From assembly GCF_011602485.2 (NCBI RefSeq), contig NZ_CP050022.2, forward strand, positions 4,112,001-4,176,000: a stretch of 64,000 nt of DNA. The letters are read 5' to 3'. The DNA comes from Bradyrhizobium sp. 1(2017). GTDB taxonomy: Bacteria > Pseudomonadota > Alphaproteobacteria > Rhizobiales > Xanthobacteraceae. The notes beneath the pieces were generated by a model. The model had not been told where the DNA came from, made no database searches, and was given only the letters and a program-made list of their open reading frames with translations. Both the position numbers and the translations under genes were made by a program. This document shows, piece after piece, positions 9,402-18,025 of the stretch (its first letter is position 1; the number at the start of each line of letters is the position of its first letter).

Positions 9402-9699
9402 TACCTGCGCGGTAACAGGCCGGTCGTTTCCAGCCATTGCCGAAAAGTCAGATCGTCTTTCTATCTAGAAGCATTCCAGATGCTCGATCACGGCGAGGAC
9501 CGAGATCGCCGCTCGCATATGCGTCGGCTGCGCAGCGCCGCAGGCGCTCATTCGGCATGAGTGCATTGGTCGCGCATGCTGCGCACACGTCTGGAGAAAT
9601 TCTAACGTTGTTCCTATCGCACTCCCAAACCGCCTGAGTTAGGGCGGGGCATCAAGAACGGTACCGGCAAAGCCGGCAGTGCGTGGGGCTTTATAAGAC
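9402..9699. other. Upstream region of the first TonB receptor
   Basis: 298 bases without a supported gene. It contains an iron-box-like inverted repeat (listed separately) and leads to the GTG start of the receptor. Short frames here (for example 9437-9637) look like chance. Confidence 0.4.
9464..9480. promoter_or_regulatory. Putative Irr/ICE-like iron box
   Basis: TCTAGAAGCATTCCAGA is an imperfect palindrome resembling the iron control element bound by Irr in bradyrhizobia (TAGAA, spacer, TTCTA), with one mismatch in the right arm. It lies about 220 bases upstream of the receptor start. The assignment rests on pattern memory only. Confidence 0.35.
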
Positions 9700-12000
9700 G
9701 TGACAGACTTCCAATTTCCCTTGCGTTCCGACGCGCGTCGTCAACGCATTCAAATGCTTCTCCTTAGTGCAGTCAGCACCTTTGCTCTCGCGGTGCCCTT
9801 CGGCTCCGCGCAAGCCCAGACCCAGATTCCGTCGGTCACCGTGGAAGCGCCGGCGCAGCGCGCCCGGCCGGCGGCAATTGCCTCGACGCAAAGGTCTGCA
9901 GCCGCGCGCGCCGCTCGCGCCAATCGCCGCACGCCCGCGCAGCAGGTCGCGCCGACCCAATCTGCATCATCGAACGGCGCCACGGGTGAACGCGCCAATG
10001 GTCCGGTGCGCGGGTTCGTCGCCACGCGGAGCGGCACCGCCACCAAGACGGATACGCCGCTGATCGAAACCCCGCAGTCGGTGTCCGTCGTCACCACGGA
10101 CCAGATCAGGAACCAGGGCGCGGTCTCGATCGGCGAGGCACTGCGCTACACCGCCGGCGTCAGCGGCGACGTCAACGGCGGCTCCGACACCCGCTTCGGC
10201 GCGCTCCAGATCCGGGGTTTCGACACCACCATGTCGGGCCTCTACATCGACGGCTTACGGGTTCCTTCAAGCAACTACGTGCATTTCAACGGCCTCGATC
10301 CCTATGGCGCCGAGCGCCTCGAGGTGCTGAAGGGACCGTCCTCGGCGATGTATGGCGGCAGCGGCACCGGCGGCATCCTCAACTACGTGACCAAGTTGCC
10401 GACGGCGCAGCAGTTCGGCGAGGTCTCGATTTCGGGCGGCAGCTTCAACCGCTATCAGGGCCAGTTCGACATGGGCGGCTCGGCCAACAAGGAAGGCACG
10501 GTGCTGTGGCGCCTCACCGGCGTCGTCCGTGACGGCCAGACCCAGGTCGACTTCACCAAGGACAACCGCGTCTTCATCGCACCCGCCGTCACCTTCAAGC
10601 CGAACGAGGACACCACCATCACCTTGCTCGCGAACTACCAGCGGGATCGGGCAGGATGGGGCCTCCAGTTCCTGCCGGCCTCGGGCACGGTATGGCCGAA
10701 CAACGGCCGCACCATCCCGGTCTCGTTCTTCGCGGGCGTGCCGAGCTTCAACGCGTTCAACACCGAGATCGCGACCGCCGGCTACCAGCTCTCGCACAAC
10801 TTCACCGACAACATCACGTTCCGGCAGAACCTGCGCTACGCCTATCAGCATAACGAGGAGAAGGTGTTTTACGGGGCAGGCTATACGGATGAGGCGGCCG
10901 GGCAACTCGCGCGCGCAGGCAGCTACAGCAACTCGTATATCAACTCCTTCGCGGTGGACAATCAACTGCAAGGCAAGTTCGTCACCGGCATCTTCAGCCA
11001 CACCACCCTGGTCGGGGTCGATTATCGCAACACTGCGTTCCGCGACACTGCCTTTGGCGTCACCACCTCGGCTCCCGAGATCAACGTGTTCAACCCGGTC
11101 TACAGCTACGACTGGGCCATCGGCGCGATGAGCGACAACACCGGCGTCAAGCAATCGCAGGTCGGTCTCTACGCACAGGATCAGATCAAGCTCGGCCGGC
11201 TGTCGTTCCAGCTCGGCGGCCGGCAGGACTTCGTGACGACGCAGCTCGACAGCGATCTGCCCGCCGCCAGTACGTCGGTCTCGAAGGATGCGTCGGCCTT
11301 CACCGGCCGCGCGGCCGTCATGTACAATTTCGACAATGGCATCGCGCCGTATTTCAGCTACTCGGAATCGTTCCTGCCGGTGCTCGCAAGGGGACCGGCC
11401 GGCCAGATGCTGGATCCCGAGACCGGCGTCCAGTACGAGGTGGGCGTCAAGTACCAGCCGCTCGGCTGGAACGCGCTGTTCACCTTTGCCGCCTTCGACC
11501 TCACGCGCGACAATGTCGTGACCTACGCGCCGCCGAGCTATCTCGCCGAACAGACCGGTCAGGTGAAATCCCGCGGCATCGAGCTCGAAGGAACCATGTC
11601 GCTCGCCGACGGCTGGAACCTGCGCGCGGCCTATGCCTATGTCGATGCCGTGGTCACGCAGGATCCGGTCAATGTCGGCAAGGCGCCGGTCACCGTACCG
11701 CTCAACCGCGCCTCACTGTGGAACGATTACACGCTGCAGAACGGGCCGCTCGCCGGTTTGCAGTTCGGCGGCGGCATCCGCTATGTCGGCGCGACCTGGG
11801 GTGACGATGCCAACACGTTCAAGGTAGGCTCCGCGACCGTGCTGGACGCGCTGCTCGCCTACACCCGTGACAATTGGCGCCTGTCGCTGAACGTGACCAA
11901 CCTTGCCGATACGCGCTATGTCGCTGCCTGTTACAGTCTGTCGGGCTGCTTCTATGCCGAAGGGCGCAAGGCCATCGGCAAGCTGACCTACCGCTGGTGA
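9700..12000 (+). CDS. TonB-dependent siderophore receptor
   Basis: 766-aa outer-membrane receptor, GTG start. A signal peptide covers about residues 1-40 (ends GSAQAQ). A Pro/Ala/Arg-rich linker follows, then the TonB box region and plug: TKTDTPLIETPQSVSVVTTDQIRNQGAVSIGEALRYT is typical of the FhuE/FpvA/FoxA-type siderophore receptors. The protein ends in aromatic Trp (KLTYRW), as needed for barrel insertion. No N-terminal STN signalling domain is seen. A PepSY protein follows in the same direction 61 bases later. The ligand cannot be named. Confidence 0.93.
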   Translation: MTDFQFPLRSDARRQRIQMLLLSAVSTFALAVPFGSAQAQTQIPSVTVEAPAQRARPAAIASTQRSAAARAARANRRTPAQQVAPTQSASSNGATGERANGPVRGFVATRSGTATKTDTPLIETPQSVSVVTTDQIRNQGAVSIGEALRYTAGVSGDVNGGSDTRFGALQIRGFDTTMSGLYIDGLRVPSSNYVHFNGLDPYGAERLEVLKGPSSAMYGGSGTGGILNYVTKLPTAQQFGEVSISGGSFNRYQGQFDMGGSANKEGTVLWRLTGVVRDGQTQVDFTKDNRVFIAPAVTFKPNEDTTITLLANYQRDRAGWGLQFLPASGTVWPNNGRTIPVSFFAGVPSFNAFNTEIATAGYQLSHNFTDNITFRQNLRYAYQHNEEKVFYGAGYTDEAAGQLARAGSYSNSYINSFAVDNQLQGKFVTGIFSHTTLVGVDYRNTAFRDTAFGVTTSAPEINVFNPVYSYDWAIGAMSDNTGVKQSQVGLYAQDQIKLGRLSFQLGGRQDFVTTQLDSDLPAASTSVSKDASAFTGRAAVMYNFDNGIAPYFSYSESFLPVLARGPAGQMLDPETGVQYEVGVKYQPLGWNALFTFAAFDLTRDNVVTYAPPSYLAEQTGQVKSRGIELEGTMSLADGWNLRAAYAYVDAVVTQDPVNVGKAPVTVPLNRASLWNDYTLQNGPLAGLQFGGGIRYVGATWGDDANTFKVGSATVLDALLAYTRDNWRLSLNVTNLADTRYVAACYSLSGCFYAEGRKAIGKLTYRW

Positions 12001-12015
12001 GTTCGAACCGACGAC

Positions 12016-12039
12016 GGTCCGGCCATGGGGATCCGGACC
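12016..12039 (+). other. Intercistronic hairpin between TonB receptor and PepSY gene
   Basis: GGTCCGG and CCGGACC pair across a 10-base loop. The hairpin sits just before the ribosome-binding region of the PepSY gene and has no U-tract, so it is more likely an RNA-stability or translation element than a terminator. An analogous hairpin lies at 58482-58501. Confidence 0.45.
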
Positions 12040-12061
12040 TGAAGGATGAGAGTGGAAGACG

Positions 12062-13354
12062 ATGAGAGCGCTATTCGGTCGGCTGCATCGCTGGGCGGGA
12101 CTGCTGACGGCCGGCTTCCTGTTCTTCTCCGGCATCACCGGGGCCATCATCTCGTGGGATCATGAGCTCGACGACGTCCTGAACAGTCACTTGTTCGACG
12201 TCTCCAGCAAGGGTCCCGCGATTCCCTCGATCGAGCTCGCCAAGATGATCGAGCAGCGCGATCCCCGCGCGCGCGTCGTCTATCTCTTCATGACGCCGGA
12301 GGAGGGCCACTCGCTGTGGTTCTTCGTCATGCCGCGGATCGATCCGGCGACCGGAAAACGTTACCCGCTCGACTACAACCAGGTGTTCCTCGATCCCAAC
12401 ACCGGCGCGGAGCTCGGCCGGCGCTATTGGGGCGCGGTCTGGCCTGTCACGCGAGAGAACTTCGTCTCGTTCCTCTACAAGCTGCATTACACCATGCACA
12501 TCCCGGAATTCTGGGGCAGCGACCGCTGGGGCATGCGCGTGCTCGGCATCATCGCCATCATCTGGACCATCGATTGCTTCGTCGGATTCTATCTGACGCT
12601 GCCCTCGCGCAGGCGCGCCAAGGCGGCGCGGGCGCCTGAAGTCGCACGCCAGCTCGAGCGCGGCTTCTGGGCGCGCTGGGCGCCGGCCTGGGCCATCAAG
12701 ACGTCGGGCAGCGCCTACCGGATCAATTTCGACATCCATCGCGCCTTCAGCCTGTGGACCTGGAGCCTGCTGTTCGTCATCGCCTTCACGGCATTTTCGC
12801 TGAACCTCTATTTCGAGGTGTTCTCGCCGCTGATGAAGATGGTGTCGAACTACACCCCGACGCCTTATGAGCAGCGGCCCTATCGCGACCTCGACGACCC
12901 CATCGAGCCGAAGATGACGTTCGCCGAGATCGCCGCCCGCGCGGCCGCCGACGGCAAGGGACGGGGCTGGACCATCCCGGTCGGCGCGATCAGCTACGGG
13001 CCCGCCCATGGCGTCTATGCCGCCGCCTTCTTCCATCCCGGCGACGATCACGGCGCCGGCGGCGTCGGACCGGCGCAGCTCTATTACGACAGCGAGGATG
13101 GCCGCCCGATCGGCGAGCGGCTGCCCTGGGTCGGTACCGCCGCCGACATCTTCGTGCAGGCGCAGTTCCCGCTGCATTCGGGCCGGATCGTCGGGCTGTT
13201 CGGCCGCATCCTGATCTCGATCATGGGCCTCGTCGTCGCGGCGCTCTCGGTGACCGGCGTCGTGATCTGGTGGCGCAAGCGCCGCGCCCGTGTCCGCGTG
13301 CGCGAGACCGCGGCCGTGCGCCTGGGCCGGCAGCAGCTCATCCCGGCGGAGTAG
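12062..13354 (+). CDS. PepSY-associated TM helix protein (putative siderophore/iron reductase)
   Basis: 430-aa inner-membrane protein with four main membrane spans. It opens with LHRWAGLLTAGFLFFSGITGAIISWDHELDD, the PepSY-TM hallmark with a conserved His-Arg-Trp. Later segments are HYTMHIPEFWG, WGMRVLGIIAIIWTIDC, the HRAFSLWTWSLLFVIAFTAF span, and a final span before WWRKRR. Family members next to TonB receptors are thought to reduce ferric siderophores or supply electrons at the membrane. Its 3' end overlaps the convergent lactonase gene by 17 bases. Confidence 0.88.
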   Translation: MRALFGRLHRWAGLLTAGFLFFSGITGAIISWDHELDDVLNSHLFDVSSKGPAIPSIELAKMIEQRDPRARVVYLFMTPEEGHSLWFFVMPRIDPATGKRYPLDYNQVFLDPNTGAELGRRYWGAVWPVTRENFVSFLYKLHYTMHIPEFWGSDRWGMRVLGIIAIIWTIDCFVGFYLTLPSRRRAKAARAPEVARQLERGFWARWAPAWAIKTSGSAYRINFDIHRAFSLWTWSLLFVIAFTAFSLNLYFEVFSPLMKMVSNYTPTPYEQRPYRDLDDPIEPKMTFAEIAARAAADGKGRGWTIPVGAISYGPAHGVYAAAFFHPGDDHGAGGVGPAQLYYDSEDGRPIGERLPWVGTAADIFVQAQFPLHSGRIVGLFGRILISIMGLVVAALSVTGVVIWWRKRRARVRVRETAAVRLGRQQLIPAE

Positions 13355-14258
13355 GTCCACACGGATCGATCGAGACACGGTGTTCCGGCAATCCTTGCGC
13401 GACACCGTGAATGGCAAGGAGATGACCGGCCTGAGGTTCGATTCCGAGTTGCTGCCGATCCAGGAACTTCCTGGCCGTCGTTACGAACAGAGTTTTGAGA
13501 TCGCGGCCCCCGAAGCAAAGGCAGGTCGGATTGGTCACGGGCAGCGGAATGACCTTGTCGATCTGCCCGTCCGGCCGATAGCGCGCGACCCGGCCGCCCG
13601 AAAAGAATGCCGTCCACAGCCCGCCGTCGACGTCGACGGATGCGCCGTCAGGCCGCTCTTTCGAAGCGCCATAATCCGCAAACAAACGCCTGTTGCGGAT
13701 CACGCCGTCATCGAGGTCGAAATCGAACTTCCAGGTGCAATATCGCCTGGTGTCGGTGAAATAGAGCGTGCGATTGTCGGGCGCGAACGCGATCCCGTTC
13801 GTCACGATGACGCCGTCGAACAGACGCATTGCCTCACCGTCTGCGGAGACGCGATACAGCGAGCCGTTCGGCCGATGCAATTGATTGTCCATGGTGCCGA
13901 TCCACAACCGGCCGCGCGCGTCCACGCGGCCGTCGTTGAGGCGATTGTCGAGGCCGCTTTCGACCTCACAAAATCGAGCTGGAGGAGCGTCGTCGAACTT
14001 GCGACGGAACAGCGACAGATCTTGCGCGAGCAGGTGCGTGCCGTCCGCCGTCAAGGCCTGGCTGCCGAGGAATTGGCAATCGTAGGACCATACGTGATGG
14101 GCGCCCGTCGCCGGATCGAAGGATTGATGAAGCCTGCCGTCGATGTCGATCCACCACAGCTTGCGGGACCGGTCGCACCACAAGGGGGTTTCGCCGAGAA
14201 TATCCGTGCTGGCGACCGCCGTCTCGACTCGAGAACGGGACATCGGATCCGCAGTCAT
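13338..14258 (-). CDS. SMP-30/gluconolactonase family protein
   Basis: 306-aa six-bladed beta-propeller lactonase. Key segments are ILGETPLWCDRSRKLWWIDIDG, where the first Glu binds the divalent metal, DNRLNDGRVDARGRLWIGTMD with the Asn/Asp ligands, VTNGIAFAPDNRTLYFTDT, and PDGASVDVDGGLW. Family enzymes hydrolyse sugar-acid lactones or related cyclic esters. It overlaps the M24 peptidase gene by 4 bases (ATGA) and is the last gene of a leftward operon headed by the GntR regulator. The substrate is unknown, but it is probably an intermediate of the adjacent catabolic locus. Confidence 0.9.
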   Translation of the reverse strand: MTADPMSRSRVETAVASTDILGETPLWCDRSRKLWWIDIDGRLHQSFDPATGAHHVWSYDCQFLGSQALTADGTHLLAQDLSLFRRKFDDAPPARFCEVESGLDNRLNDGRVDARGRLWIGTMDNQLHRPNGSLYRVSADGEAMRLFDGVIVTNGIAFAPDNRTLYFTDTRRYCTWKFDFDLDDGVIRNRRLFADYGASKERPDGASVDVDGGLWTAFFSGGRVARYRPDGQIDKVIPLPVTNPTCLCFGGRDLKTLFVTTARKFLDRQQLGIEPQAGHLLAIHGVAQGLPEHRVSIDPCGPTPPG

Positions 14259-15427
14259 GACGGAATCCGGTTCCAGCCGCGTGCGCCGTCGCCGAAGGCT
14301 TGATAACCGTCCGGGGTCACGGCGATCGTATCCTCGAGCTTGATGAAGCCCCGCCGCGCGTGCGGGAGCGTCGTTTCAATCGAGATGACCATGCCGGCCT
14401 CGAGCGGCGCATTGGCATCGTCGGCGGGATAGGGAATCGGGCCGCTCGCGGTCAGGCGCGGCGCTTCGTGGCTGACGATACCCATGCCGTGGGCGACGAA
14501 ATGCATCTGCTTGCCGTGAGGGGACCGCGCGAGCGCTTCGTTCGCGGCTGCGTAGATCTCGCGGCCGATGAGACCGGCACGGATCGAGGCACGGGCGGCC
14601 TGCTGGATCAGATCGATCTCCCCGAGCAGGTCGACGAGTTCGCCGTCCGGCGCGCCGTGTACGGCCATCCGGCAGAGATCGCCGATGTAACCTCCGTAGT
14701 TCCCGCCCGAATCCAGCGAGATGATGTCGCCGGGCTCAAGACGTTGATCGGAGGGAGCCCGGTTGAGACTGGTCCCCATCGTCACCAGTGCGTATTCGAA
14801 CGTCATGTCGCGGGACAGCTCGGCCTGCCGCAGATGCGCGATGATCTCACGCTTGCTGTGTCCGGTGTGGGTTCGGCCGACCGCATCCATCATGGAGGCG
14901 ACCACCCGCTCGGACGCCTCACGGAGAATCTCCAGCTCGGCAACGGTCTTGATGGACCGCAGTTTCTCCAGAGGGCGCATCGCCTCGACGAACTGGCAAT
15001 GGGGGAGCTCCCGGCGCAACAAATCCGCCGCGTCAGCCGGCAGAAACGACATCTCGGCCGCGATTTGCAGCCTGGTTGTCGCAACGGACTTCACATGCTG
15101 GATCGCCAGCGTCATCGCCTCGACCGAGGTCGACGATCCGTACACGACCGGCGGCATCCAATATCCCGCGCTGATTCTGTTCTGGACGCTGTCGCGCTCG
15201 TTCCGATTGGCGATATAGGCGGACTTGTCCTGTGCACCTTTGACGTAGACGAAGACGGGCAGATACCGGCTGATGCCGATCGCTTCCATGTAATCGAACT
15301 GGAAATGATAATAGCCGCCGAGCAGGTATTGGATGTTGTGCTTCGAGGTGACGATCAGTACGTCAATGCCGAAATCATCGAGCAAGCCGTCAAGCCTGTC
15401 CGTGGCGAATGGAATATCGGAGCGCAT
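14255..15427 (-). CDS. M24-family peptidase (Xaa-Pro dipeptidase/creatinase-like)
   Basis: 390 aa. The N-terminal creatinase-type domain (DVLIVTSKHNIQYLLGGYYHFQ) is followed by a pita-bread domain. Metal ligands are visible as Asp in ISLDSGGNYGGYIGD (two), His in FVAHGMGIVSHE, Glu in ISIETTLPH and Glu in IKLEDTIAV. In catabolic operons, members of this family often cleave C-N bonds of small substrates rather than true peptides. It lies between gntR and the lactonase gene, 48 bases after the regulator. Confidence 0.88.
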   Translation of the reverse strand: MRSDIPFATDRLDGLLDDFGIDVLIVTSKHNIQYLLGGYYHFQFDYMEAIGISRYLPVFVYVKGAQDKSAYIANRNERDSVQNRISAGYWMPPVVYGSSTSVEAMTLAIQHVKSVATTRLQIAAEMSFLPADAADLLRRELPHCQFVEAMRPLEKLRSIKTVAELEILREASERVVASMMDAVGRTHTGHSKREIIAHLRQAELSRDMTFEYALVTMGTSLNRAPSDQRLEPGDIISLDSGGNYGGYIGDLCRMAVHGAPDGELVDLLGEIDLIQQAARASIRAGLIGREIYAAANEALARSPHGKQMHFVAHGMGIVSHEAPRLTASGPIPYPADDANAPLEAGMVISIETTLPHARRGFIKLEDTIAVTPDGYQAFGDGARGWNRIPS

Positions 15428-15475
15428 CGATCGTGCTTCTCCATCGACGATCTTGAACTTGGAAGGAGAGGGCGG

Positions 15476-16135
15476 TCAGCCGCCCTTCCAGGAGGACAGG
15501 GCGTGCGCGACGCAGCCATTGATGTGGTCGCTGAGGACAATCCTGGCGTTTTTGATGTCCCGCTTCAGGGCGCATTCCAGCAAGGCCTTGTGCTGGTTGA
15601 TCGTCTCGGTGCCCCGATAACGCAGCGCATAGCGGAAGTATTTGTCGAACACGATCGAGTGGGTATGCATCAACTCGCGCGAACCGCAGCTCGAGATCAG
15701 TGCCTGGTGGAATTCACCATCGTAGCGCTTGCGCAGCTCGGGGTCGTCGCCCTCCTTGAGGACTGTACGTTCGGTGGCCGCCAGCTTGTGATGAGCGGAT
15801 ACCACGCGGCCCTCCCACTCGACGTCGCCGGCACGGAACGACTCGGCCATCGCATGATGTTCGAGCAGAATGCGCAGGTCGGCGAGTTCGCGGAGGTTCT
15901 GGATGGAGATCGGCGCCACCTCGAATCCACGCTGGCCTTCGGCGACGACGAACCCCTCTGACGTCAGGCGGTTGAGGATCTCTCGCAGCGTCGAGATGCT
16001 GAGGCCGTAATCCTCCTTCATGGCGTCGAGCTTGAGACGCCCCGCTGGCGTGAGCACGCCGAAAATGATGTCGGACCGGATCCGCTGGTAGCCGCTGTCG
16101 CCCGCGGACAGGGGCCGTTCCTCAAGTGACGTCAT
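15476..16135 (-). CDS. GntR-family transcriptional regulator (FCD type)
   Basis: 219 aa from ATG 16133-16135, preceded by AGAGGA. The frame runs 97 codons further upstream but that part is not GntR-like. The winged helix spans about residues 16-75 (YQRIRSDIIFGVLTPAGRLKLDAMKEDYGLSISTLREILNRLTSEGFV). The C-terminal FCD ligand domain has the metal-binding pattern Asp/His in YDGEFHQALISSC and later histidines in HKALLECALKRD and LSDHINGCVAHAL. It is divergent from the TRAP operon and probably represses both arms. Confidence 0.88.
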   Translation of the reverse strand: MTSLEERPLSAGDSGYQRIRSDIIFGVLTPAGRLKLDAMKEDYGLSISTLREILNRLTSEGFVVAEGQRGFEVAPISIQNLRELADLRILLEHHAMAESFRAGDVEWEGRVVSAHHKLAATERTVLKEGDDPELRKRYDGEFHQALISSCGSRELMHTHSIVFDKYFRYALRYRGTETINQHKALLECALKRDIKNARIVLSDHINGCVAHALSSWKGG

Positions 16136-16218
16136 GTCCTCTGATCCCGCTTGTCCCGATCGCCGGCCCCATCCGGGCGGCCGAACCATCAATATTGCCA
16201 GCAATATAGCAGACTTCC

Positions 16219-16231
16219 TATGTCTGACATA
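16219..16231. promoter_or_regulatory. Putative GntR operator
   Basis: TATGTC-T-GACATA is a perfect inverted repeat with a single central base. It lies in the AT-rich divergent region between gntR (starts 16135) and dctP (starts 16363). FCD-type GntR proteins bind short palindromes of this form. A TTGACA at 16265-16270 may be a -35 element for dctP, but no well-spaced -10 was seen. Confidence 0.45.
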
Positions 16232-16362
16232 TATAAGAATCTCATATGAAACCGATAGTATCATTTGACATGGAAATATATGTATGATGGTTACATAAAC
16301 GGAGGGTACGGAAAATAATGGCTTAAGCCGTCGTTCGTGCCCCGTCGAACAGGGAGGAAACG

Positions 16363-17382
16363 ATGAGCATGTTGGTACGGGCGCTGTCCGCGACGGCAAT
16401 CTGCGTGGCGCTGACTGTCGGCGCATCCGCCGCCGACGACATTCAGGAGCGGACGATCAGGTGGGGCCACCTCAACAACACCGATCACCCCGTCAGCTTT
16501 GGCGTGCAGAAATTTGCCGAGATCCTGCTGGCGAAAAGCGGGGGCAAGATGAAGGTCCGCGAGTTTGCGGCGTCACAGCTCGGCAACGAATTGCAGCAGC
16601 AATCCGCGCTGCGTGGCGGTACGCAGGAGATGCTGTCGGCTTCGACGACATCGCTCGCAACGGTCGTTCCGGAGTTCGGCCTGATCGATTTCCCGTTCCT
16701 CTTCAACACGACCGAGCAGGCCGACGCTCTCGCAACCGGCAAGTTCGGCCAGGCGATGCTCGAAACGTTGCCGTCGAAGAATCTGGTCGGCCTGGGATAT
16801 TGGGGCCTCGGCTTCCGCAATGTCACCAACAGCACCCGCCCGATCACCAAGCTCGAGGACTTTAGCGGCCTCAAGCTTCGCGTGATTCCGAATCCGGTCT
16901 ATCTCGAAAGCTTCAGCGCCTTTAAGGCCAATCCGGTACCGATGGCCTTCGGCGAGCTGTATTCGGCCCTGGAGACCCGCACCGTCGACGGTCAGGAGAA
17001 TCCCTACACGGTCATTCTCTCCAACAAATTCTACGAAGTGCAGAAATACGTTTCTGCCACGAACCACACCTTCACCCTCAATATCATTCTGGTCAGCAAG
17101 ACCTTCTGGGACAAGCTTTCGCCGACCGAGCAACGGCTGATGCGCGAGGCCTATCAGGAAAGCCGCGGCTATCAGAAGGAGCAGACGCGACTGCAGACGG
17201 AGAAGGCCCTGGCTGAATTGCAGGCCAAGGGCATGCAATTCAATGCGATCGCCCCCGAAGAGACCGACCGCATGCGGAAGACGGTGCAGCCGGTCGTCGA
17301 CAAGATTTCGGCCAATCTCCGCCCCGAGACCGTAAAGCTCTTCAACGACGAGGTCGAGCGCATCCGCAAGGACGTGAAGTAG
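16363..17382 (+). CDS. dctP: TRAP transporter solute-binding protein, DctP family
   Basis: 339-aa periplasmic binding protein with a Sec signal peptide (residues 1-24, ends VGASAA). Family features are WGHLNNTDHPVSFGVQKFAEIL near the mature start, the carboxylate-binding Arg in GLKLRVIPNPVYLESF, and MAFGELYSALETRTVDGQENP. The Arg indicates an organic acid ligand. GGAGG lies upstream of the ATG. It begins an operon with dctQ, dctM, aroQ and three further genes, which suggests a hydroaromatic acid such as quinate, shikimate or dehydroquinate. Confidence 0.93.
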   Translation: MSMLVRALSATAICVALTVGASAADDIQERTIRWGHLNNTDHPVSFGVQKFAEILLAKSGGKMKVREFAASQLGNELQQQSALRGGTQEMLSASTTSLATVVPEFGLIDFPFLFNTTEQADALATGKFGQAMLETLPSKNLVGLGYWGLGFRNVTNSTRPITKLEDFSGLKLRVIPNPVYLESFSAFKANPVPMAFGELYSALETRTVDGQENPYTVILSNKFYEVQKYVSATNHTFTLNIILVSKTFWDKLSPTEQRLMREAYQESRGYQKEQTRLQTEKALAELQAKGMQFNAIAPEETDRMRKTVQPVVDKISANLRPETVKLFNDEVERIRKDVK

Positions 17383-17409
17383 CCGGCGTCTTCATCACGC
17401 AGGCGGCGG

Positions 17410-17428
17410 AGCCGGCCATTGGCCGGCT
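17410..17428 (+). other. Hairpin between dctP and dctQ
   Basis: AGCCGGCC, loop ATT, GGCCGGCT forms a strong 8-bp stem between the binding-protein and permease genes. Such intercistronic stems commonly protect the upstream mRNA so that binding protein is made in excess of the permease. There is no U-tract, so full termination is unlikely. Confidence 0.5.
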
Positions 17429-17456
17429 TACACCCCTCATTGCCTGGACCTCACCC

Positions 17457-17966
17457 ATGGCGCGAGCTCTCGATCTCTATTGCACGTTCCTGAAAGCCGT
17501 CATTGCCGCGTGCCTTGCGGTCATGGTGGTCCTGGTCTTCGGCAACGTCGTGCTGCGTTACGGTTTCAACTCCGGCATCACGATCTCCGAGGAGCTGTCG
17601 CGCTGGCTGCTGGTCTGGCTGACCTTCCTCGGCGCCATCGTCGCGATGCGCGAGCATGCCCATCTCGGCGTCGACACCCTGATCCGGATGCTGCCGGCCT
17701 CCGGAAAACGCATCTGCTTCGTCCTCAATTACTGCCTGATGCTGTTTGCCGACTGGCTGCTGCTCTCCGGCAGCTGGCGCCAGACCATCATCAACCTGGA
17801 CGATCGCGCGCCGGCCACCGGTCTTTCGATGGGCATCTTCTACGCGGTCGGCGTGATCTTCGGCGTCTCGACCGCGATCATCCTTCTCCACGACCTGTAC
17901 CGGGTGATCAGCGGGCAGGCGAGCGAGGAGGAGATGGTGGCGATCAGGGAATCGGAGGAGCAGTGA
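17457..17966 (+). CDS. dctQ: TRAP transporter small permease, DctQ family
   Basis: 169-aa inner-membrane protein with four hydrophobic spans: AVIAACLAVMVVLVFGNVVLRY, LLVWLTFLGAIVAM, a third around LMLFADWLLLSG, and FYAVGVIFGVSTAIILL. The segment TISEELSRWLLVWL is the family hallmark. Its stop (17964-17966) shares a base with the ATG of a 19-codon frame that leads into dctM. Confidence 0.92.
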   Translation: MARALDLYCTFLKAVIAACLAVMVVLVFGNVVLRYGFNSGITISEELSRWLLVWLTFLGAIVAMREHAHLGVDTLIRMLPASGKRICFVLNYCLMLFADWLLLSGSWRQTIINLDDRAPATGLSMGIFYAVGVIFGVSTAIILLHDLYRVISGQASEEEMVAIRESEEQ

Positions 17967-18025
17967 TGTCCTCTATCGCGCTCGCGCCTGTTGATCGCCT
18001 TCGCGTCACCCGGATCATGCCATGA
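17966..18025 (+). CDS. 19-codon coupling ORF between dctQ and dctM
   Basis: A short open frame encoding 19 residues (starts MSSIALAPVDRL). It begins at TGATG on the dctQ stop and ends at ATGA on the dctM start (18022-18025). GGAGGAG at 17954-17960 is an ideal ribosome-binding site for it, while dctM itself has only a weak site. This arrangement suggests that translating the mini-ORF delivers ribosomes to dctM. The peptide may have no function of its own. Confidence 0.4.
   Translation: MSSIALAPVDRLRVTRIMP

Noticed and set aside
13435..13445. GGTTCGATTCC, a tRNA T-loop-like string
   Set aside because: It lies inside the SMP-30 gene; no acceptor stem or anticodon arm could be folded round it.
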